64,000 bases of DNA from Isochrysis galbana (lineage: Eukaryota; Haptophyta; Isochrysidales; Isochrysidaceae), in assembly GCA_018136815.1 (NCBI GenBank), contig CM030937.1, positions 442,553 through 506,552 on the forward strand, in the 5' to 3' direction. Below, in pieces: positions 43,908 to 55,671 of the stretch (positions within the stretch are counted from its first letter, which is position 1; every line of letters begins with the position of its first letter). The notes below the pieces were generated by a model. That model worked only from the letters and a program-made list of their open reading frames with translations, did no database searches and had not been told where the DNA came from. A program made the translations under genes and the position numbers.

Positions 43908-44693
43908 TCCCCCCCGCCGGGAGTCGGGAGTCGGGTGAATGAAATTCTGGATGGGGATGGGGTCGGGCAACTCCATTTGGAGTTTTGGACTGGGGACGAA
44001 CGGCGAACGAGGGGCGGTGGGGCGGCGAGACGCTTCTAGCGGCCATTACTGTTTTGAGTCCGTTCAAGTTCAAGTTCGTTTGGATCTTGGCTAGTAATAT
44101 TTTGTGTCAACAGCATATGCAGGTATTGGTACAGGACTCTGCTGCATATTTTTTGCGATATTTTCTCTGCGTAGCTTTCGTGTTTGGGTAAACAAGGCAA
44201 CTGCGGCTATTTCTACTTGCTACTTGGGCCTTGGGACCTACCCGGGCCATCCATAACCCCCCCCCCCACGGATAGGAGAAGGAGAGGGAAGATGGCGGGG
44301 TGAATTCGCCCAGCTTCTCAAGAAAAAAATTGGTAGGCAACAGTGGTTTCTGAGTTTTTTTGTCTTCCCTTTCGCCCATCCCTACTTCAATGAATAGATA
44401 TTTTCGCAATGATTGGGTATGCGTTTAGCTCTAAACAAAGGCATGCACGCGATAGCTTCGCATAAACACTGATCTTTTCACAGTTTATTTGTTAAATGAC
44501 CGCATACTGGCACTCACTGGATCGCTCACTCGACGAGGAAGTAAATGGGGAATAGGCGTAGCCACCCAGCAAAAAGCCGCTCGCTCGTCGGAGCTTGGGA
44601 GACGTTCCATCTTCTTCCTGCGGTCCTCCCTCTCGCTAAGGGTGAGCAGCCTCTTCACGAGTATCGGCTTCCGGAGCGGCTGACGAGGAGCAC

Positions 44694-45941
44694 TCATGAA
44701 GTACCCGCAGCCTCGATTCTTTGCCGCTTTGCTTCCTCGATGATGAGCTCGGCCGCCTCCTCGACCTCGTCCATTGTGGTGTGCCTACCGGTAGAGAGGC
44801 GAAGCGTGCCAATCGCGTACTCCAACGGCACACCCATCGCCCGCAGCACTGCAGAGACGCTCGCCTCTCCCGAGTGGCATGCGGCGCCGGCCGATGCTGC
44901 GACGCGGTCTGAGAGCCTCTCCAGCAAGGCGGACGCCACGACACCGCGCAGGCCAATGGAGAGGGTGTTGGGCAGCCGGAGCGACGGGTTGGCCGGCCCG
45001 TTTATCCGCACGCCGGGGAGACCGTCCGCCCCACCGCCACCGAGGCCCTCAGTCAGCAGCTGCGCGAGCCGGCTGCGCGTCTCTTCCATGTGCTGGGCGT
45101 TTTGCACAAGCTCGTCGCGCGCAATCTCGCACGCACGGCCGAGTGCAGCGAGCAGGACCACGCTCTCAGTCCCAGCACGGCGGCCACTCTCCTGGCCGCC
45201 GCCGTGAAGCAGGTTGGGAAGCTCGAGCCCCTCGCGCACGTATAAGGCCGCGACGCCCTTGGGCGCGCCAATCTTGTGTCCCACCAATGTCAGCATGTCG
45301 ACGCCCAGCTCCTTCACGTGCACTTCGATCTTGCCGACCGACTGCGCCGCATCCGTGTGCACAAGCGTGGCGGGCGAGCGCGCGTGTACCGCCGCGCAAA
45401 TCTCGGCAATAGGGTTGACCGATCCGACCTCGTTGTTGGCGTGCATGACGGTGACGAGTGCAGTCTCCGGACGGAGTGCAGCAACTATTGCCTGTGCGCC
45501 GACCCGCCCCTCTGCGTCCACGGGCACGAATGTCGCGCTGCACCTTCCCTCGGCCTGCAGAGCTGCCAGGCAGCGCTCGACCGCCGGGTGCTCCGCATTG
45601 GTCGTGACGACGTGTGGCGTGTGCGCGGTGTGTCCGGCGGCGCGAGCGCGGGTCTGAACCAATGCCACTGCACCGCAGATCGCGTGGTTGTCTGCCTCCG
45701 AGCCACACGAGGAGAAGAGGATCTCAGAGGGAGAGGCGCCCAAGAGAGCGCTGACCGACCGCCGAGCCTTCTCGACTGCGTGGGCACACGGGCGGCCGTA
45801 GGCGTGGGCGGAAGATGGGTTGCCCCAGTGTGTGGTGAGGAATGGGATCGCTGCCTCCGCTACCTCGGGCCACACTGGCGTCGTCGCCTGGTAGTCGAGG
45901 TAGATGCAGCGCGCCGCGCGAGGCAGCGGAGGGGGCCGCAT
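44694..45941 (-). CDS. NifS/IscS-like cysteine desulfurase
   Basis: 415 aa from the first ATG (45941, MRPPPLPRAARCIYLDYQATTP). The frame is open further upstream through a proline run without an ATG. It is a class V PLP enzyme that removes sulfur from cysteine (or selenium from selenocysteine) for Fe-S or thio-cofactor assembly. All key blocks are visible: YLDYQATTP, WGNPSSAHAYGR, FSSCGSEADNHAI, NAEHPAVE, HANNEVGSVNPI, HTDAAQSVGKIEV, the PLP-lysine block LVGHKIGAPKG, GGGQESGRRAGTES, and the active-site cysteine AASAGAACHSG near residue 355. The AACHSGE loop suggests the subgroup often labelled selenocysteine lyase in eukaryotes. No obvious organelle transit peptide, so cytosolic unless an upstream exon exists. 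It is divergent from the SAP-domain gene with 221 bp between the ATGs. Confidence 0.9.
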   Translation of the reverse strand: MRPPPLPRAARCIYLDYQATTPVWPEVAEAAIPFLTTHWGNPSSAHAYGRPCAHAVEKARRSVSALLGASPSEILFSSCGSEADNHAICGAVALVQTRARAAGHTAHTPHVVTTNAEHPAVERCLAALQAEGRCSATFVPVDAEGRVGAQAIVAALRPETALVTVMHANNEVGSVNPIAEICAAVHARSPATLVHTDAAQSVGKIEVHVKELGVDMLTLVGHKIGAPKGVAALYVREGLELPNLLHGGGQESGRRAGTESVVLLAALGRACEIARDELVQNAQHMEETRSRLAQLLTEGLGGGGADGLPGVRINGPANPSLRLPNTLSIGLRGVVASALLERLSDRVAASAGAACHSGEASVSAVLRAMGVPLEYAIGTLRLSTGRHTTMDEVEEAAELIIEEAKRQRIEAAGTS

Positions 45942-46162
45942 CGGGCGGCGGTGGGGGGGCGGGGGGGGGGGGGGTTGCCGTCGTAGATAATCAGTGCTCA
46001 ACCTATTGTTATAATAGGGCCCCCCCCTCTCCGGACTGAAGGGGGAGAAGAGAGAGCCATCGCTCACCTCGAATTCAAACCGCTGGTCGAGTCGGCGGCG
46101 AGCGAACGCGTAGCGGTTTCGGTCGGCGGCAGCCGGCCATCGTCACCGTCGAGCCGCTCCCG

Positions 46163-47167
46163 ATGGAACTGGGTGGCAAGAGTAGGAAGGAGCTGCAGAC
46201 GCTCGCAAAGCGACACGGTATCAAGGCCAATCTCAAGACGGCCGAGCTCATCGAGCTCCTCACCGCCGCCCTCTCAACTGAGGATGCGGATGGAGTTACG
46301 CTGCAGAGCACCCCATTGGAAGAGTGCTGTGGACCTGCGCAGGCTGAGGCTGAGGCTGAGGCGTCCGTGCTGAAAGAAGATACTTCGAACGATGTGCACA
46401 TGAGCGAGTCAGAGGAGCCGCCGCCTGCCCCGAAAGAGCAGCCGGCGCCGGCTGAGGTGCAGACCGAGACGGAGGAGCCAGCCAGCGCATCTGGGCCACC
46501 CTCGCCAGCTGTCAAGGCCGAGACTAAATCATCTGAGGCCGAGCTTACCTGGTCTGTGCTTGGAAAGCGGCTCCCGCCTGCGCCAACCATCAAGCTGCTT
46601 GATCAGCTGCGCGCCCCGCCACCGCCACCACAGGCGGCATCAGCACCAGCCGAATCGTGCGGCTCATCAGATGCTGAGCCCTCCACAACAGAGGCTCCAG
46701 AGGTGCCCCCTTCGGCTGCTTCGATGAGTAAAGAGGCGGCGCCCGCGGCGCCTGCAGCATCAAAGTCGCGGCGTGTGACGAGCGGTACCAAAAGGCCATT
46801 ATGGCAGATGACTCCATTTGTGCCGCAGAAGTCACGCCGCAAACCTACCACACATGAGTCAGTGCCGTCATGTGCTGAAAAGTCTGGATCTCGGTCGTTT
46901 GAGGTGAAGAGCCTGGATGCGGCCAGAAAGGCACGCGAACAGCACCGTGAGCGCGACGAGCGCTCTGCGGCCTTGAAGGAAGCCGCCAGGCGGCGTCGCG
47001 ATGCGGCCATCGCTCGCCTGCATGCCGAGCCGCTCAACAGCGACGGCGTAGGGCAGCCGCTAGCACCCCGTGGGCAGGCTCAGGCCCAAGTACGGCTACC
47101 GTCAGCGACCTCGAGCAAAACACAGAAGCACACACGGTCATCAGTCCACGCAGTGGCTCGGGTGTGA
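46163..47167 (+). CDS. SAP-domain protein, NuSAP-like
   Basis: 334 aa. The N terminus (SRKELQTLAKRHGIKANLKTAELIELLTAAL, residues 6-37) is a SAP motif of the type at the start of nucleolar and spindle-associated protein, which binds DNA/RNA and chromatin. The middle is low-complexity Pro/Ala/Glu/Ser. Residues ~205-240 contain a basic segment (SKSRRVTSGTKRPLWQMTPFVPQKSRRKP). Residues ~250-290 form a charged helix (AARKAREQHRERDERSAALKEAARRRRDAAIARL) suitable for microtubule or nucleic-acid binding. The N-terminal SAP, disordered basic middle and C-terminal charged helix fit NuSAP organisation, but conservation outside SAP is weak. Single exon, first ATG after the shared divergent promoter. Confidence 0.7.
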   Translation: MELGGKSRKELQTLAKRHGIKANLKTAELIELLTAALSTEDADGVTLQSTPLEECCGPAQAEAEAEASVLKEDTSNDVHMSESEEPPPAPKEQPAPAEVQTETEEPASASGPPSPAVKAETKSSEAELTWSVLGKRLPPAPTIKLLDQLRAPPPPPQAASAPAESCGSSDAEPSTTEAPEVPPSAASMSKEAAPAAPAASKSRRVTSGTKRPLWQMTPFVPQKSRRKPTTHESVPSCAEKSGSRSFEVKSLDAARKAREQHRERDERSAALKEAARRRRDAAIARLHAEPLNSDGVGQPLAPRGQAQAQVRLPSATSSKTQKHTRSSVHAVARV

Positions 47168-47729
47168 GAAGTTTGAAAGCGAACTCCGCTTCTGCCGGCG
47201 GTTGGGATGGTGCTCACATCATCATAGAAGAGCTTCACTGTCCTTCCTTCTTCGTGATGGCCACCAATTGTATAGAAGGCTGCCGCAGATGGATCCTCAA
47301 GGGATGCGTGCGGTGGGCGATAGTTTGTTTGCTGCTGTACGGTCATCTGAAGATCATCGACGCATGAATGAGAATGCGTAGGGATCGGCTAGTTTCAGCA
47401 AATCACTTCAGCGTGGAATCTGGCATTATGTATGGCGGTCAAACAGGGGTTTTTAGCTACTGGTAAGGGTTGGGCTGCATTTTTGTGGCCGTGGCGCGAT
47501 GCCCAATAACAACCCTCCAGGGGGGGGGGGCACCTGCCACCACCAAGGTCTTCGCCGACAAATGGTGCGATATGCCCCCCCTCTCTCCCCCTCCGCGTCA
47601 CGCGAGCTCACGCTCTACCCGTAAAGTATTTGCGGTCGCACCCATGGCCCCGGCTCATCGATTCGTACGTTGCCTACGAGCGCTATCGTCGACACGCCCC
47701 TCGCCTACCTTCCAATCCAACCTACTTTT
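47168..47729. other. Intergenic, nothing supportable
   Basis: 3' flank of the SAP-domain gene; no repeat partner or gene found. A G-run at 47520-47530. Confidence 0.4.
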
Positions 47730-48180
47730 ATAAGTGGGGGTCAATGGGGGCCTCGCGCCCCCCTCTCTCCATCGCGGACACCCCCCGGGGTGGGCCCGTA
47801 CATTCAACCCGAGCCCCTGCCCTCTGGCGGGGGCAGGGCACTCATCAATTCAGCCCAGACCCCTAGTGGGCGCGGGTCGCGAGCCGCACTCCCAGGCCCG
47901 CATGGGCCAGCTCTCGTACTGACTCCCCCCCCCATCCCTGGTCGCCAGGCAGACAGGGGACTCAGGACGGCACCCAAGGCCAGCGAGGCGAGCGAGGGAG
48001 AGGCAGGGGGGGCCAGGGGCTGAGCCCCAGCCTCCACTGCCCCCTGAGCTGCCCCTGCTGGCCCTCTGGGCGCCCCTGAAGGACCTCTGAGAGCAGGCCA
48101 TGGCGCGCCGCATGGCGACGCGCCGCAGGGACCGGGGCGGAAGAGAATGGAACGAGGGAGAGGGGGGGATTTGCACCCCC
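47730..48180 (+). mobile_element. Retroposon-family copy (plus orientation)
   Basis: Starts near GGGGGTCAATGGGGGCCTCGCGCCCCCCTCTCTCC. The later part (CCAGGCAGACAGG..., GGGAGAGGCAGGGG...GCCAGGGGCTGAGCCCCAGCCTCC, CTGCCCCTGCTGG) matches the reverse complement of 51900-52110. It contains no intact frame. Limits are approximate. Confidence 0.6.
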
Positions 48181-49520
48181 CCTGATGGAGTGTGGTGAGA
48201 AACGAGCCCCGTTTGCGTTAGCAAACGGGCGAAGGGGGGCGACTGGCGATAGGAGGGAGATGGGAAGGGAGCGGCTCAAGACGTCTCGGATACCCTTGTG
48301 GCAGGTATACTCGAGGCGCAGCTGCTTATTTCTCGAGAACTGCTCGCGGCGTGAGCTGGTGAGCTGGTAAGGGCCGTTCTCCTTTTTTGACGAGAGGTTC
48401 CTCCCCCCCCCCCGGTGCTTTTTCCCGGAGAGTCGGCCGGCGTCGTTCGGTCCGCCTCAATGGGTTTTCCCCCATTTTAACTTGTGGGGAGTTAGAATGG
48501 GAGCCGGGGGCCTGCGAGGGGGGAGATGTGGAGGGGTGCATAGGTGTATGTATCTGTGACAACAGCACGCGCCAAGGTGTACAGGCAGGTGCGCTGAGGG
48601 CTGTCGTGTTAGTACCGGGCTAGTGAGAGTAGTGGTACTAATGCTCAATTAGATTATTATTGCCTACCTTCCACGCCACTGCCTATTCGTTAGAGAGCTC
48701 GTGATCGTCCGCGCCGGCGGAGACCACAATGTCGTAGTCGACGCCGCTCTCACCCACCGAGCGCCCAAAGCTCCATGCGCACTTGCAAGGCCGCCCAGGG
48801 AAGGAAACCTAAGCTTAAAAAACCGATAGAACTTATCATCCCCGTATTTGTCGAGAATGAAAAAGGTAGGCTACAGATACAGATATGCGAGAATTTTAGC
48901 CTCGTAGCGAAAGCGCTCGGTCTCGCCGAAAGGCTCGCTTAAAACGACGCGATGACGCGATAGCTCCCGCTCGAACCGATTGTTCGGACATGTGACCGAC
49001 AACTCTCACAGCACGAAAAACATCATAACACACAACAGCGACGGAAGCCCACAACGTATCTAGAATAAACAGGTCACTCAGCAGCACAGGCACAGGCATG
49101 CAGGAGGAAGGCGAAGGCGGGAACATACCGCTAAGGACAAGTGCACCCCGCTCAGCTCAGCCCCCCCACACGACCCGAGCCCCTAAGTAGAGCACGAGGG
49201 GGCTTGCCGCAAGGCGGGGAGTGAGGGTGTGGAAGGGGAATGGGCGTGGCTACGAGAGCGTAACTCGGTGCCACGTGTGAGGCGAGAATATTAAAAGGTT
49301 TTTGTTTAACCCTTTGTCCTTTGTTCACCCATTGCCCATTGCAGCTGGTTCCCTTCGCACCTCCATAGTGAGTGACCGGGGTAAAATCTACAGACATACG
49401 AGAGGCAAAGCGCAAGAAGCTACCGTGCGTACAGCGTGAGGCAATACCAGGTGTATTGGTGATAATATACTAACATAGTACATAGTAGTACGACTATGCC
49501 ATTGCGTTGCTCCTCTACTG
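48181..49520. other. Intergenic, nothing supportable
   Basis: About 1.3 kb. A C-run at 48403-48414 and GT-rich sequence near 48530-48610. No frame on either strand carries recognisable motifs. Confidence 0.4.
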
Positions 49521-50237
49521 CTACGGCTCACAGCTAATGACGACTCGGCCAGCCTCGTACACTCCGGGGGGCTGTCGTGACAGCATTCCTATAGAGTCAA
49601 TGACCCTTGACTCACACGCATTTGCTCCCGAGGATGCTGCGACATTCTTGCCTGCACTTGCGTCAGGATCCTCAGCATGGCTGGGCGTAGCACCTGCTGC
49701 GGCAGCAGCAACGGCCGTCTCTTGAGTTCGCGCCAGCACCTCGCGCATGGCTGCAGGGCGGTCAGCCTCACTACGCAATCCATTGACGCGGTGAAACGAA
49801 GGCCTATGGCGCGAGGATGGATCAGGTGAGGTCGCGCACCACAGCATCAGACTGAATTGCCTTGCTCAGCACGTTCCCTTTGCTTGCTACAGGCCGACTC
49901 ACCATGAGTAAACGGGTGACTTCTGGAGCTCTAGAAGTAGGTAGACCTCCCCTTCACTGCGCTGCACACTCCAGTCACACAGCTCTGGATCAACGGCGCC
50001 GTACAGCTGAAAATCGAGCTGGGGCCGAGAGGGAAGTGCTGCGGTGTCCGTCGGCTGCGGCGCGAAGATTCTCAACCAGTTGCGCTTGAACTCGACGCGG
50101 CAGTGCTTGCCCTTCGCTTCGCTTGGTAGCGGCAGCCGTGCGATCAGACCTCCATGGCTCTTCTCTTCCCAACAGAGCGACGAGGGCCCACAGTGCTCGA
50201 GCTCAGGCGTCTGACCGCTCGCCACGTCCAGCTCCAT
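49521..50237 (-). CDS. CS-domain (NudC/p23-like) protein, one intron
   Basis: Exons 50237-49903 and 49803-49521 join over a 99-nt intron with strong sites (ACTCATG/GTGAGT ... CGCCATAG/GCCTTC), giving 205 aa. Residues ~30-110 are a CS domain: LIARLPLPSEAKGKHCRVEFKRNWLRI..., then the diagnostic late block LDFQLYGAVDPELCDWSVQRSEGEVYLLLELQK. This HSP20-like beta-sandwich acts as an HSP90 co-chaperone module in NudC, p23 and related proteins. The second exon is Ala/Ser-rich with REVLARTQETAVAAAAAG and no further domain. The specific family (NudC-like or dynein-assembly type) is not decidable by eye. Confidence 0.8.
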
Positions 50238-50566
50238 CTCTCTGCCCTCCCTCCCTCCCTCTCCTTGACGCTCGCTCTCATCACTCTCAGCCAGTCTATT
50301 TACTTCTCTCTTTCACTCTCCTTCTTCTACTCTCTCCCCGCTTCTTCCTGCTCCCCCCTCGTATTGTATTGATTGCCCGGCGATCCTCCCCCCCCCGATA
50401 CATATACTACTGTTGTCAGCGTTTTCTTGTTGTGCTAGTTTAATCCTAGTGCTGAGGGACCGTGCCTCATCGGCAACGGAGCCCCTACCCCGCGATGGGG
50501 GTGTGCGCGGTTGGTGCATGGCTCGTCCGGTGTATGTGGCTAGGGATGCTAATTAATTAAACCTTT

Positions 50567-51583
50567 TACTACCTCCGTTCCATTACTGAACCGCATCGCC
50601 AAAATAGGGACAGTAAAGTTGACATAAAAAAAATTCGTGTTGAGAGGGGAATAGCGGGTACACTGGGGCGAAAGACCACCAAAAAATCTGGCACCCAAAC
50701 CCACCAAAGGCGTCCGAATATTACGTTTTCAGTATTGATCAAACACGATTTTGGCGCCCCCTAGCTAGACGACCGATCGCCTTGCCACGAAAGCTCTCGC
50801 CGCTCCGCCACTCTCGCGAGAGCCGGGCCCGAGCCCCCGCAGCATGGGAGGCGCACTGGTGGCGACTTTGTGAGGCGCTGCCGTCCCGCGTCCTGCCTCT
50901 CCCGAGCAGCCTCCTGAGCTGCCCAGCACGCCCGAGGAGGATGAGGCCCCACCGTCCAAGAAGCGGCGGTGCTCCTTGACATCGAACTGCCAGGCGGCAA
51001 TTGCTGTGGCATACGAGCATACGAGCGCGAGCGGCTGCCAGAGCCGAAGCATGGGAAGGAGTGGCAGCGAGCGCACGCGGCATTGTGTGAGAAGTATGAT
51101 GTTGGCCCGCGCTATCCGGCTGAGGTCAGCCGAACATCAGCTGGCTGAGGCGCTGAGGCAGGAGGCAGGACGTCTGCCGGCATCCGGCATCCCGCAAGTG
51201 TGCTAGTGGCCTTGCCGCTGTGCAAGTGTGAGTAAGCATTCAGCATGAATGCCCCCCCTGAGGAATTCAGTGCTCTCTTCAATATTAAAGCTTTGTGTTG
51301 GCGCGCATCGTTGAGGTGGAGGGATCGAATGAGTATGATTTGTGATTTGCCGCACCGCCGTGATGTGTGATGTGCTTAAGGACACTGATTAGAATTCCAT
51401 TCATTGCAACTTCGTCCCTAGCTAGGTGCGAATCACACTATTGAGATGAAACAAAATGTTCATGTTAAGCCCCAATGTACCCTCTCCCCTCTGATATCTT
51501 TGGCGGGGCCTCAATATTAGTGTCTAGCTAACCGTTATTGTTTTAAGCCTCCTTGACGTCTCAGTAATGGAACGGAGGTAGTA
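50567..51583 (+). mobile_element. Mariner-like DNA element, TA target duplication
   Basis: A 1017-bp interval bounded by TACTACCTCCGTTCCATTACTGA (left, 50567-50589 region) and its reverse complement (51561-51583). If the first TA is the duplicated target, the inverted repeats begin CTACCTCCGTTCC, strikingly like the CTCCCTCCGTTCC ends of Stowaway/mariner elements of plants. No transposase signature is seen in any frame. The interior is GC-rich, with PRRMRPHRPRSG-like frames. A reverse-oriented partial copy lies at 52345-52890. Confidence 0.8.
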
Positions 51584-51858
51584 ATAGTCTCACCGCACAC
51601 GCGGCCGTGGACCCTCTACTTTCTACTTTCTACTCACGTAGGAAAACTTTCTACACCCCCACTCCCCCGGCCCTTCTCCTCCTGCCATAAGGCGACTCCC
51701 CCCGTGCACTACTAGGGGGATAGGGGTGAAGGGCTTAGATATGGTCCGGTGGCCCGCGCCTCCCCCCGGGGATCATTCCTCCCCTTCCCCCCTTCCTCTT
51801 GTGTCTCCGAGTGGGCGGCGGTCTCAGCCCCGACTTATCCTGTAAACAGGTGCGGGAC
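51584..51858. other. Spacer between mobile elements
   Basis: C/T-rich, no gene. Confidence 0.4.
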
Positions 51859-52336
51859 TTACCTATTTTTCGGTGAGCGGAGCTCTCGCTCCGCCCACCC
51901 CCTTCTCCGCGCTCTCTCTTTCCTCTCCTGCAGGCACGCGCGATGGCGCGCCTGCGGCAGGCCCGCAGCTGCCCCTGGCGACCCCTGGAGGCTCCTGGAG
52001 GCCAGCTCTGGGGGCAGAGGAGGCTGGGGCTGGGCCCTGGCCTCCCCTGCCTCTCCCTCGCTGGCGCTCCTGAGCCTCACCTGTCTGCCTGTCGACCAGG
52101 GGGGGAGGGGGGGTTGGAGCGATGGGCTGGTCACGAGGGGCCAGGATGGGCGAATGGCGAATGGGGCGATGGGGCGAGCCTTTGGGGAAGGGAGTGGGTC
52201 AGTAGGGCAGTGGCCTCCTGGCAAGCCATTAGGCGTGCCAGGAGGATGGGTGGTTCCTCCCCCATGGCAGGGGAGGAGTGGAGAGAAGGGGGGGGCTCGT
52301 GCCCCCCCATGGGTCAACCAAGTATAAACTTAGTTG
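51859..52336 (-). mobile_element. Retroposon-family copy (minus), open frame remnant
   Basis: Read on the minus strand it starts with hairpin CAACTAAGTTTATACTTGGTTG (52314-52336), then GACCCATGGGGGGGCACGAGCC, then GGGGGAGGAACCACCCATCC, as in the 30361 copy. A 152-aa Pro/Ala-rich frame (52317-51859) is open but has no domain. The hairpin abuts the truncated mariner-like copy, which suggests the retroposon inserted into, or recombined with, that element. Confidence 0.65.
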
Positions 52337-52344
52337 TGTGGCTA

Positions 52345-52890
52345 GGGATGCTAGCCAACAAGCCTTCCCATGCTTCCCATGCTTCGGCTCGGGCAGCCGC
52401 TCGCGCTCGTATGCTCGTCGTATGCCACAGCAATTGCCGCCTGACAGTTCGGCGTCAACGACCACCGCTGCTTCTTGGACGGTGGGGCCGCATCCTCCTC
52501 GGGCGTGCTGGGCGGGCCTCAGAAGGCTGCTCATGAGAAGCAGGACGGCAACGCCTCACAAAGTCGCGACCGGTGCACCTCCTATGCTGCGGGGGCTCGA
52601 CCACCTTCATTCGCGCCATGCGGCCCGGCTCTCGCGAGAGTGGCGGAGCGGCGAGAGCTTTCGTGGCAAGGCGATCGGCCGTGTAGCTAGGTAGTGGGCG
52701 CCAAAAATCGTGTTTGATCAATACTGAAAACGTATTATTCGAACGCTCTTGGTGGCTTTGGGTGCCAGATTTTTTTGGTGGTCTTTCGCCCCAGTGTACC
52801 CGCTATTCCCCTCTCAACACAAATTTCTTTTATGTCAACTTTACTGTCCTTATTTTGGCGATGCGGTTCAGTAATGGAACGGAGGTAGTA
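52345..52890 (-). mobile_element. Truncated inverted copy of mariner-like element
   Basis: The reverse complement of 52345-52890 matches 50567-~51065 over about 500 bp with small indels. Its outer end (52868-52890) has the same inverted-repeat sequence and a terminal TA. The other terminus is missing; the copy ends where the retroposon at 51859-52336 begins. Together with the full copy it forms a large inverted repeat with a ~1.3-kb loop. Confidence 0.8.
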
Positions 52891-52970
52891 TGAAGTTTAT
52901 AGATGAAGGGAACTGCCGACAACTTGTTCACTTCACAAAAGATAAACCGCATCGCTTCCATGTATAGATG

Positions 52971-55168
52971 TCATGAGACCAGGTCAAGACCATTGCGCCC
53001 CCCGACATTTGCCGAACTAGATGGATCGGACACACGCACTTGTTCTGCAACAGAAAGTCGTGATCCGCAAAAGGGTTCGTACACCGGAAGGTGCTCAGCT
53101 ATTGGCGGTACATCGTCATGGAGCGCATTTGGATCGCCTGCGTCGAGGTAACCACCAGCATGGGACGCGTCTTTCGAAGCGGCCGTCATCCGTGCGCTAA
53201 TTTGATTAGCTTGGTCACGCAAAAAGTGGAGTTGCAGCTCTACTCCAGCAAGACCCCGTTCGAGATCAGCGACCTCCGCCTCAGTCGCCGCCACCTCCCG
53301 AGCGAGTGCTCCTCGAAGCCGCGATTGAATGGCAACAACGGCACTCCTGACCTCGGGCGTCTCGGGCGGAGAGGACGGGGGAGCCTTGTCTGCGGCCAGC
53401 GGAGAAGCAAAGCCACACAGCATGACACCGTCATCGCAAGGGTAGGGCTTAGCGGCGGCATCAGCATCAACGGCCTCGCTCGGAGTTGCTGGAGGAGCGT
53501 CATGCATGGGAAAGTCAACGGGCGATGCCGGCGTCCGATCTGCTTGACGAGGAGACGTGGGCGTACTCGCCGTGTCCAGATTCGTTTTGCCGTCTTCGCA
53601 TGCCCTGTTCCTTCGTTGCGTAGCCGACCATGCCGCTTCGCGAGCTTCTCGGGCGGCGTCAAGTAGGCCCCTGAGTTCGGATTGCCGGGCGAGCAGCTCT
53701 TCGATCCCCTTCTCAACCTGCGATGCGGTCGGTGGGGAGACACTCGGGCGCGAGGCTGTGCTGGACCGGGCTAGCACGGCTTCCTAGAAGCTCCAACTTC
53801 CTCTAGTTCCTGGCATGCCACCTGTTGCAACGCGACTGCGTCAAGCGAACCATGCAGCTGCTCGATGTACATCCTGAGGGAGGCGTTCTCGGCCTCAATC
53901 TCCTCGGGAGAGCGACCCGCCGCAGGCTGCAGTTCTCGACGCATCTCGCCCGATTCTCTCGAGCAGCCAGATTTGAGTGCGCCACTCTGCACTCTCGGTC
54001 GGGATGCATCGATGTCCAAAGCGTCAAGACTTGCTGTGTGGGCCACACCAGGCGGGCGCTCCAGTGGCCGCTCGAAAGAAAGGCCACACTTTGCTTCTCT
54101 GATCGACGGAGGTGACCGATGCACATTTGCCTGCTGCTCAAAAGAATCGCTGCATCCCATCCCTCTGATTGCCGGTGGGCACGAGCATACCATCTGCGTT
54201 GACAATGAGGCGTTGTGCGTGCACCTCGACATGGCAGTGGTTACTGCCCTAGCTGCCTCTGACATCCTGGGCCTCAGGTCTGATCCCTGCGGGCGACGAT
54301 CCAAAGGCTCCGTACTCTTTGGTAAGCTCGGCGTCGACGGCGATGCCAGCCGCATCGAAGGGCTACGCGCAGACCGCGACTTTCCTGCGTGCATGCATGT
54401 AGCCCGATGCGGAGTCTCAGGCGAAGCGTGGCAAGCTACTTCCCCATCCAGTGAAGAGGCGGGGTCCGGCTCGGGCATCCCGAGCCCTTCGGCCTCATCC
54501 GCGCCTGCCTCCGCTCCAGACAGTATGGAGGGCGGTGTCTGCATGCCTGCCGAGCTTGACGGCGAGAAGATTGAGCTAGCTCCATCACTTGCCATCCGGT
54601 TGAGAGCAGGAGAGCTACTCTCACTCCATTCGACCATGCAAGGCCTGGGCGTGTCCTGCGCCTCGCCGGCCGCGCCGGCCGGGGTCGGGCAAAAAGGCTC
54701 GTACGGCGTGGTGGGCTGCCCACACGCGAGCGATGGACTCAGCCCTCCGAGCCTAAGCGCGAGCTCGGCGAGGCTCATCGAGAGCGCCCTCATCCACTTT
54801 GCGGCCTCCGCCTCGCTTTCGGTCGCAAAGAGGAAGTCTCTGCCTCGCAGGTTGACAGCGAAGGCATGTGGTCTACCAGCAGACATGGAACCGTCAGCAG
54901 CACACCGGTAGCACGTAGCGCCGACCAGCACCAGCCGCTCCGTCGGGGATGGCTCCGCTATGCCCTCTCGAGAGAGCTCTCTGATCTCTGCCCACCTACT
55001 TCTCTCTCTCTGGTAAGTGGAAAGGACAGGGAGGCCGGTACCGTGCTCGTACGCGAGCACGAGCCAGCGCAGACGCCACCGACCAAGGTGGCGGGAAGCC
55101 TTTCTCGCCCATCCCTCATGGAGGAGCCGAGGCTCGAGCTCAGAAGACACCCACCGCGCGACTGCCAT
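52971..55168 (-). CDS. PH-domain, IQ and coiled-coil protein
   Basis: ATG at 55168. Residues 1-115 are a PH domain (LHEGWARKASRHLGRWRLRWLVLAYEHG ... HAFAVNLRGRDFLFATESEAEAAKWMRAL), which binds phosphoinositides or protein partners. A Ser/Pro-rich low-complexity region follows to ~residue 400, then a coiled coil (EEIEAENASLRMYIEQLHGSL). The frame stops at 53771, but the next frame continues with GIEELLARQSELRGLLDAAREAREAAW, an IQ motif (AIQSRLRGALAREV, near residue 600) and another coiled coil, ending at 52971. Removing 53784-53821 (CAG/GTGGCA ... CTTCTAG/GAAG, 38 nt) joins the two frames exactly, for 719 aa. A 38-nt intron is far shorter than others in this window, so a frameshift or two separate genes remain possible. 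Confidence 0.7.
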
Positions 55169-55177
55169 CACTCGGTC

Positions 55178-55640
<463 letters not shown>

Positions 55641-55671
55641 AGGGACCCGCCCCCCCCCTTCCCCCCCCCCT

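Larger units (their letters stand above)
42738..44693. other. Intergenic between channel and desulfurase
   Basis: No gene supported. Holds the retroposon-family head at 42979-43130 and the 43839-43907 repeat (listed separately), a G/T-rich tract at 43545-43690 with two TTAGGG units at 43613-43624, and C-runs near 43904 and 44259. A possible polyadenylation or 3'UTR region for the convergent genes could lie here but nothing marks it. Confidence 0.45.

Noticed and set aside
45942-46067. Upstream extension of the cysteine desulfurase through a proline run
   Set aside because: No ATG in the extension; it is encoded by a C/G homopolymer and is not family sequence.
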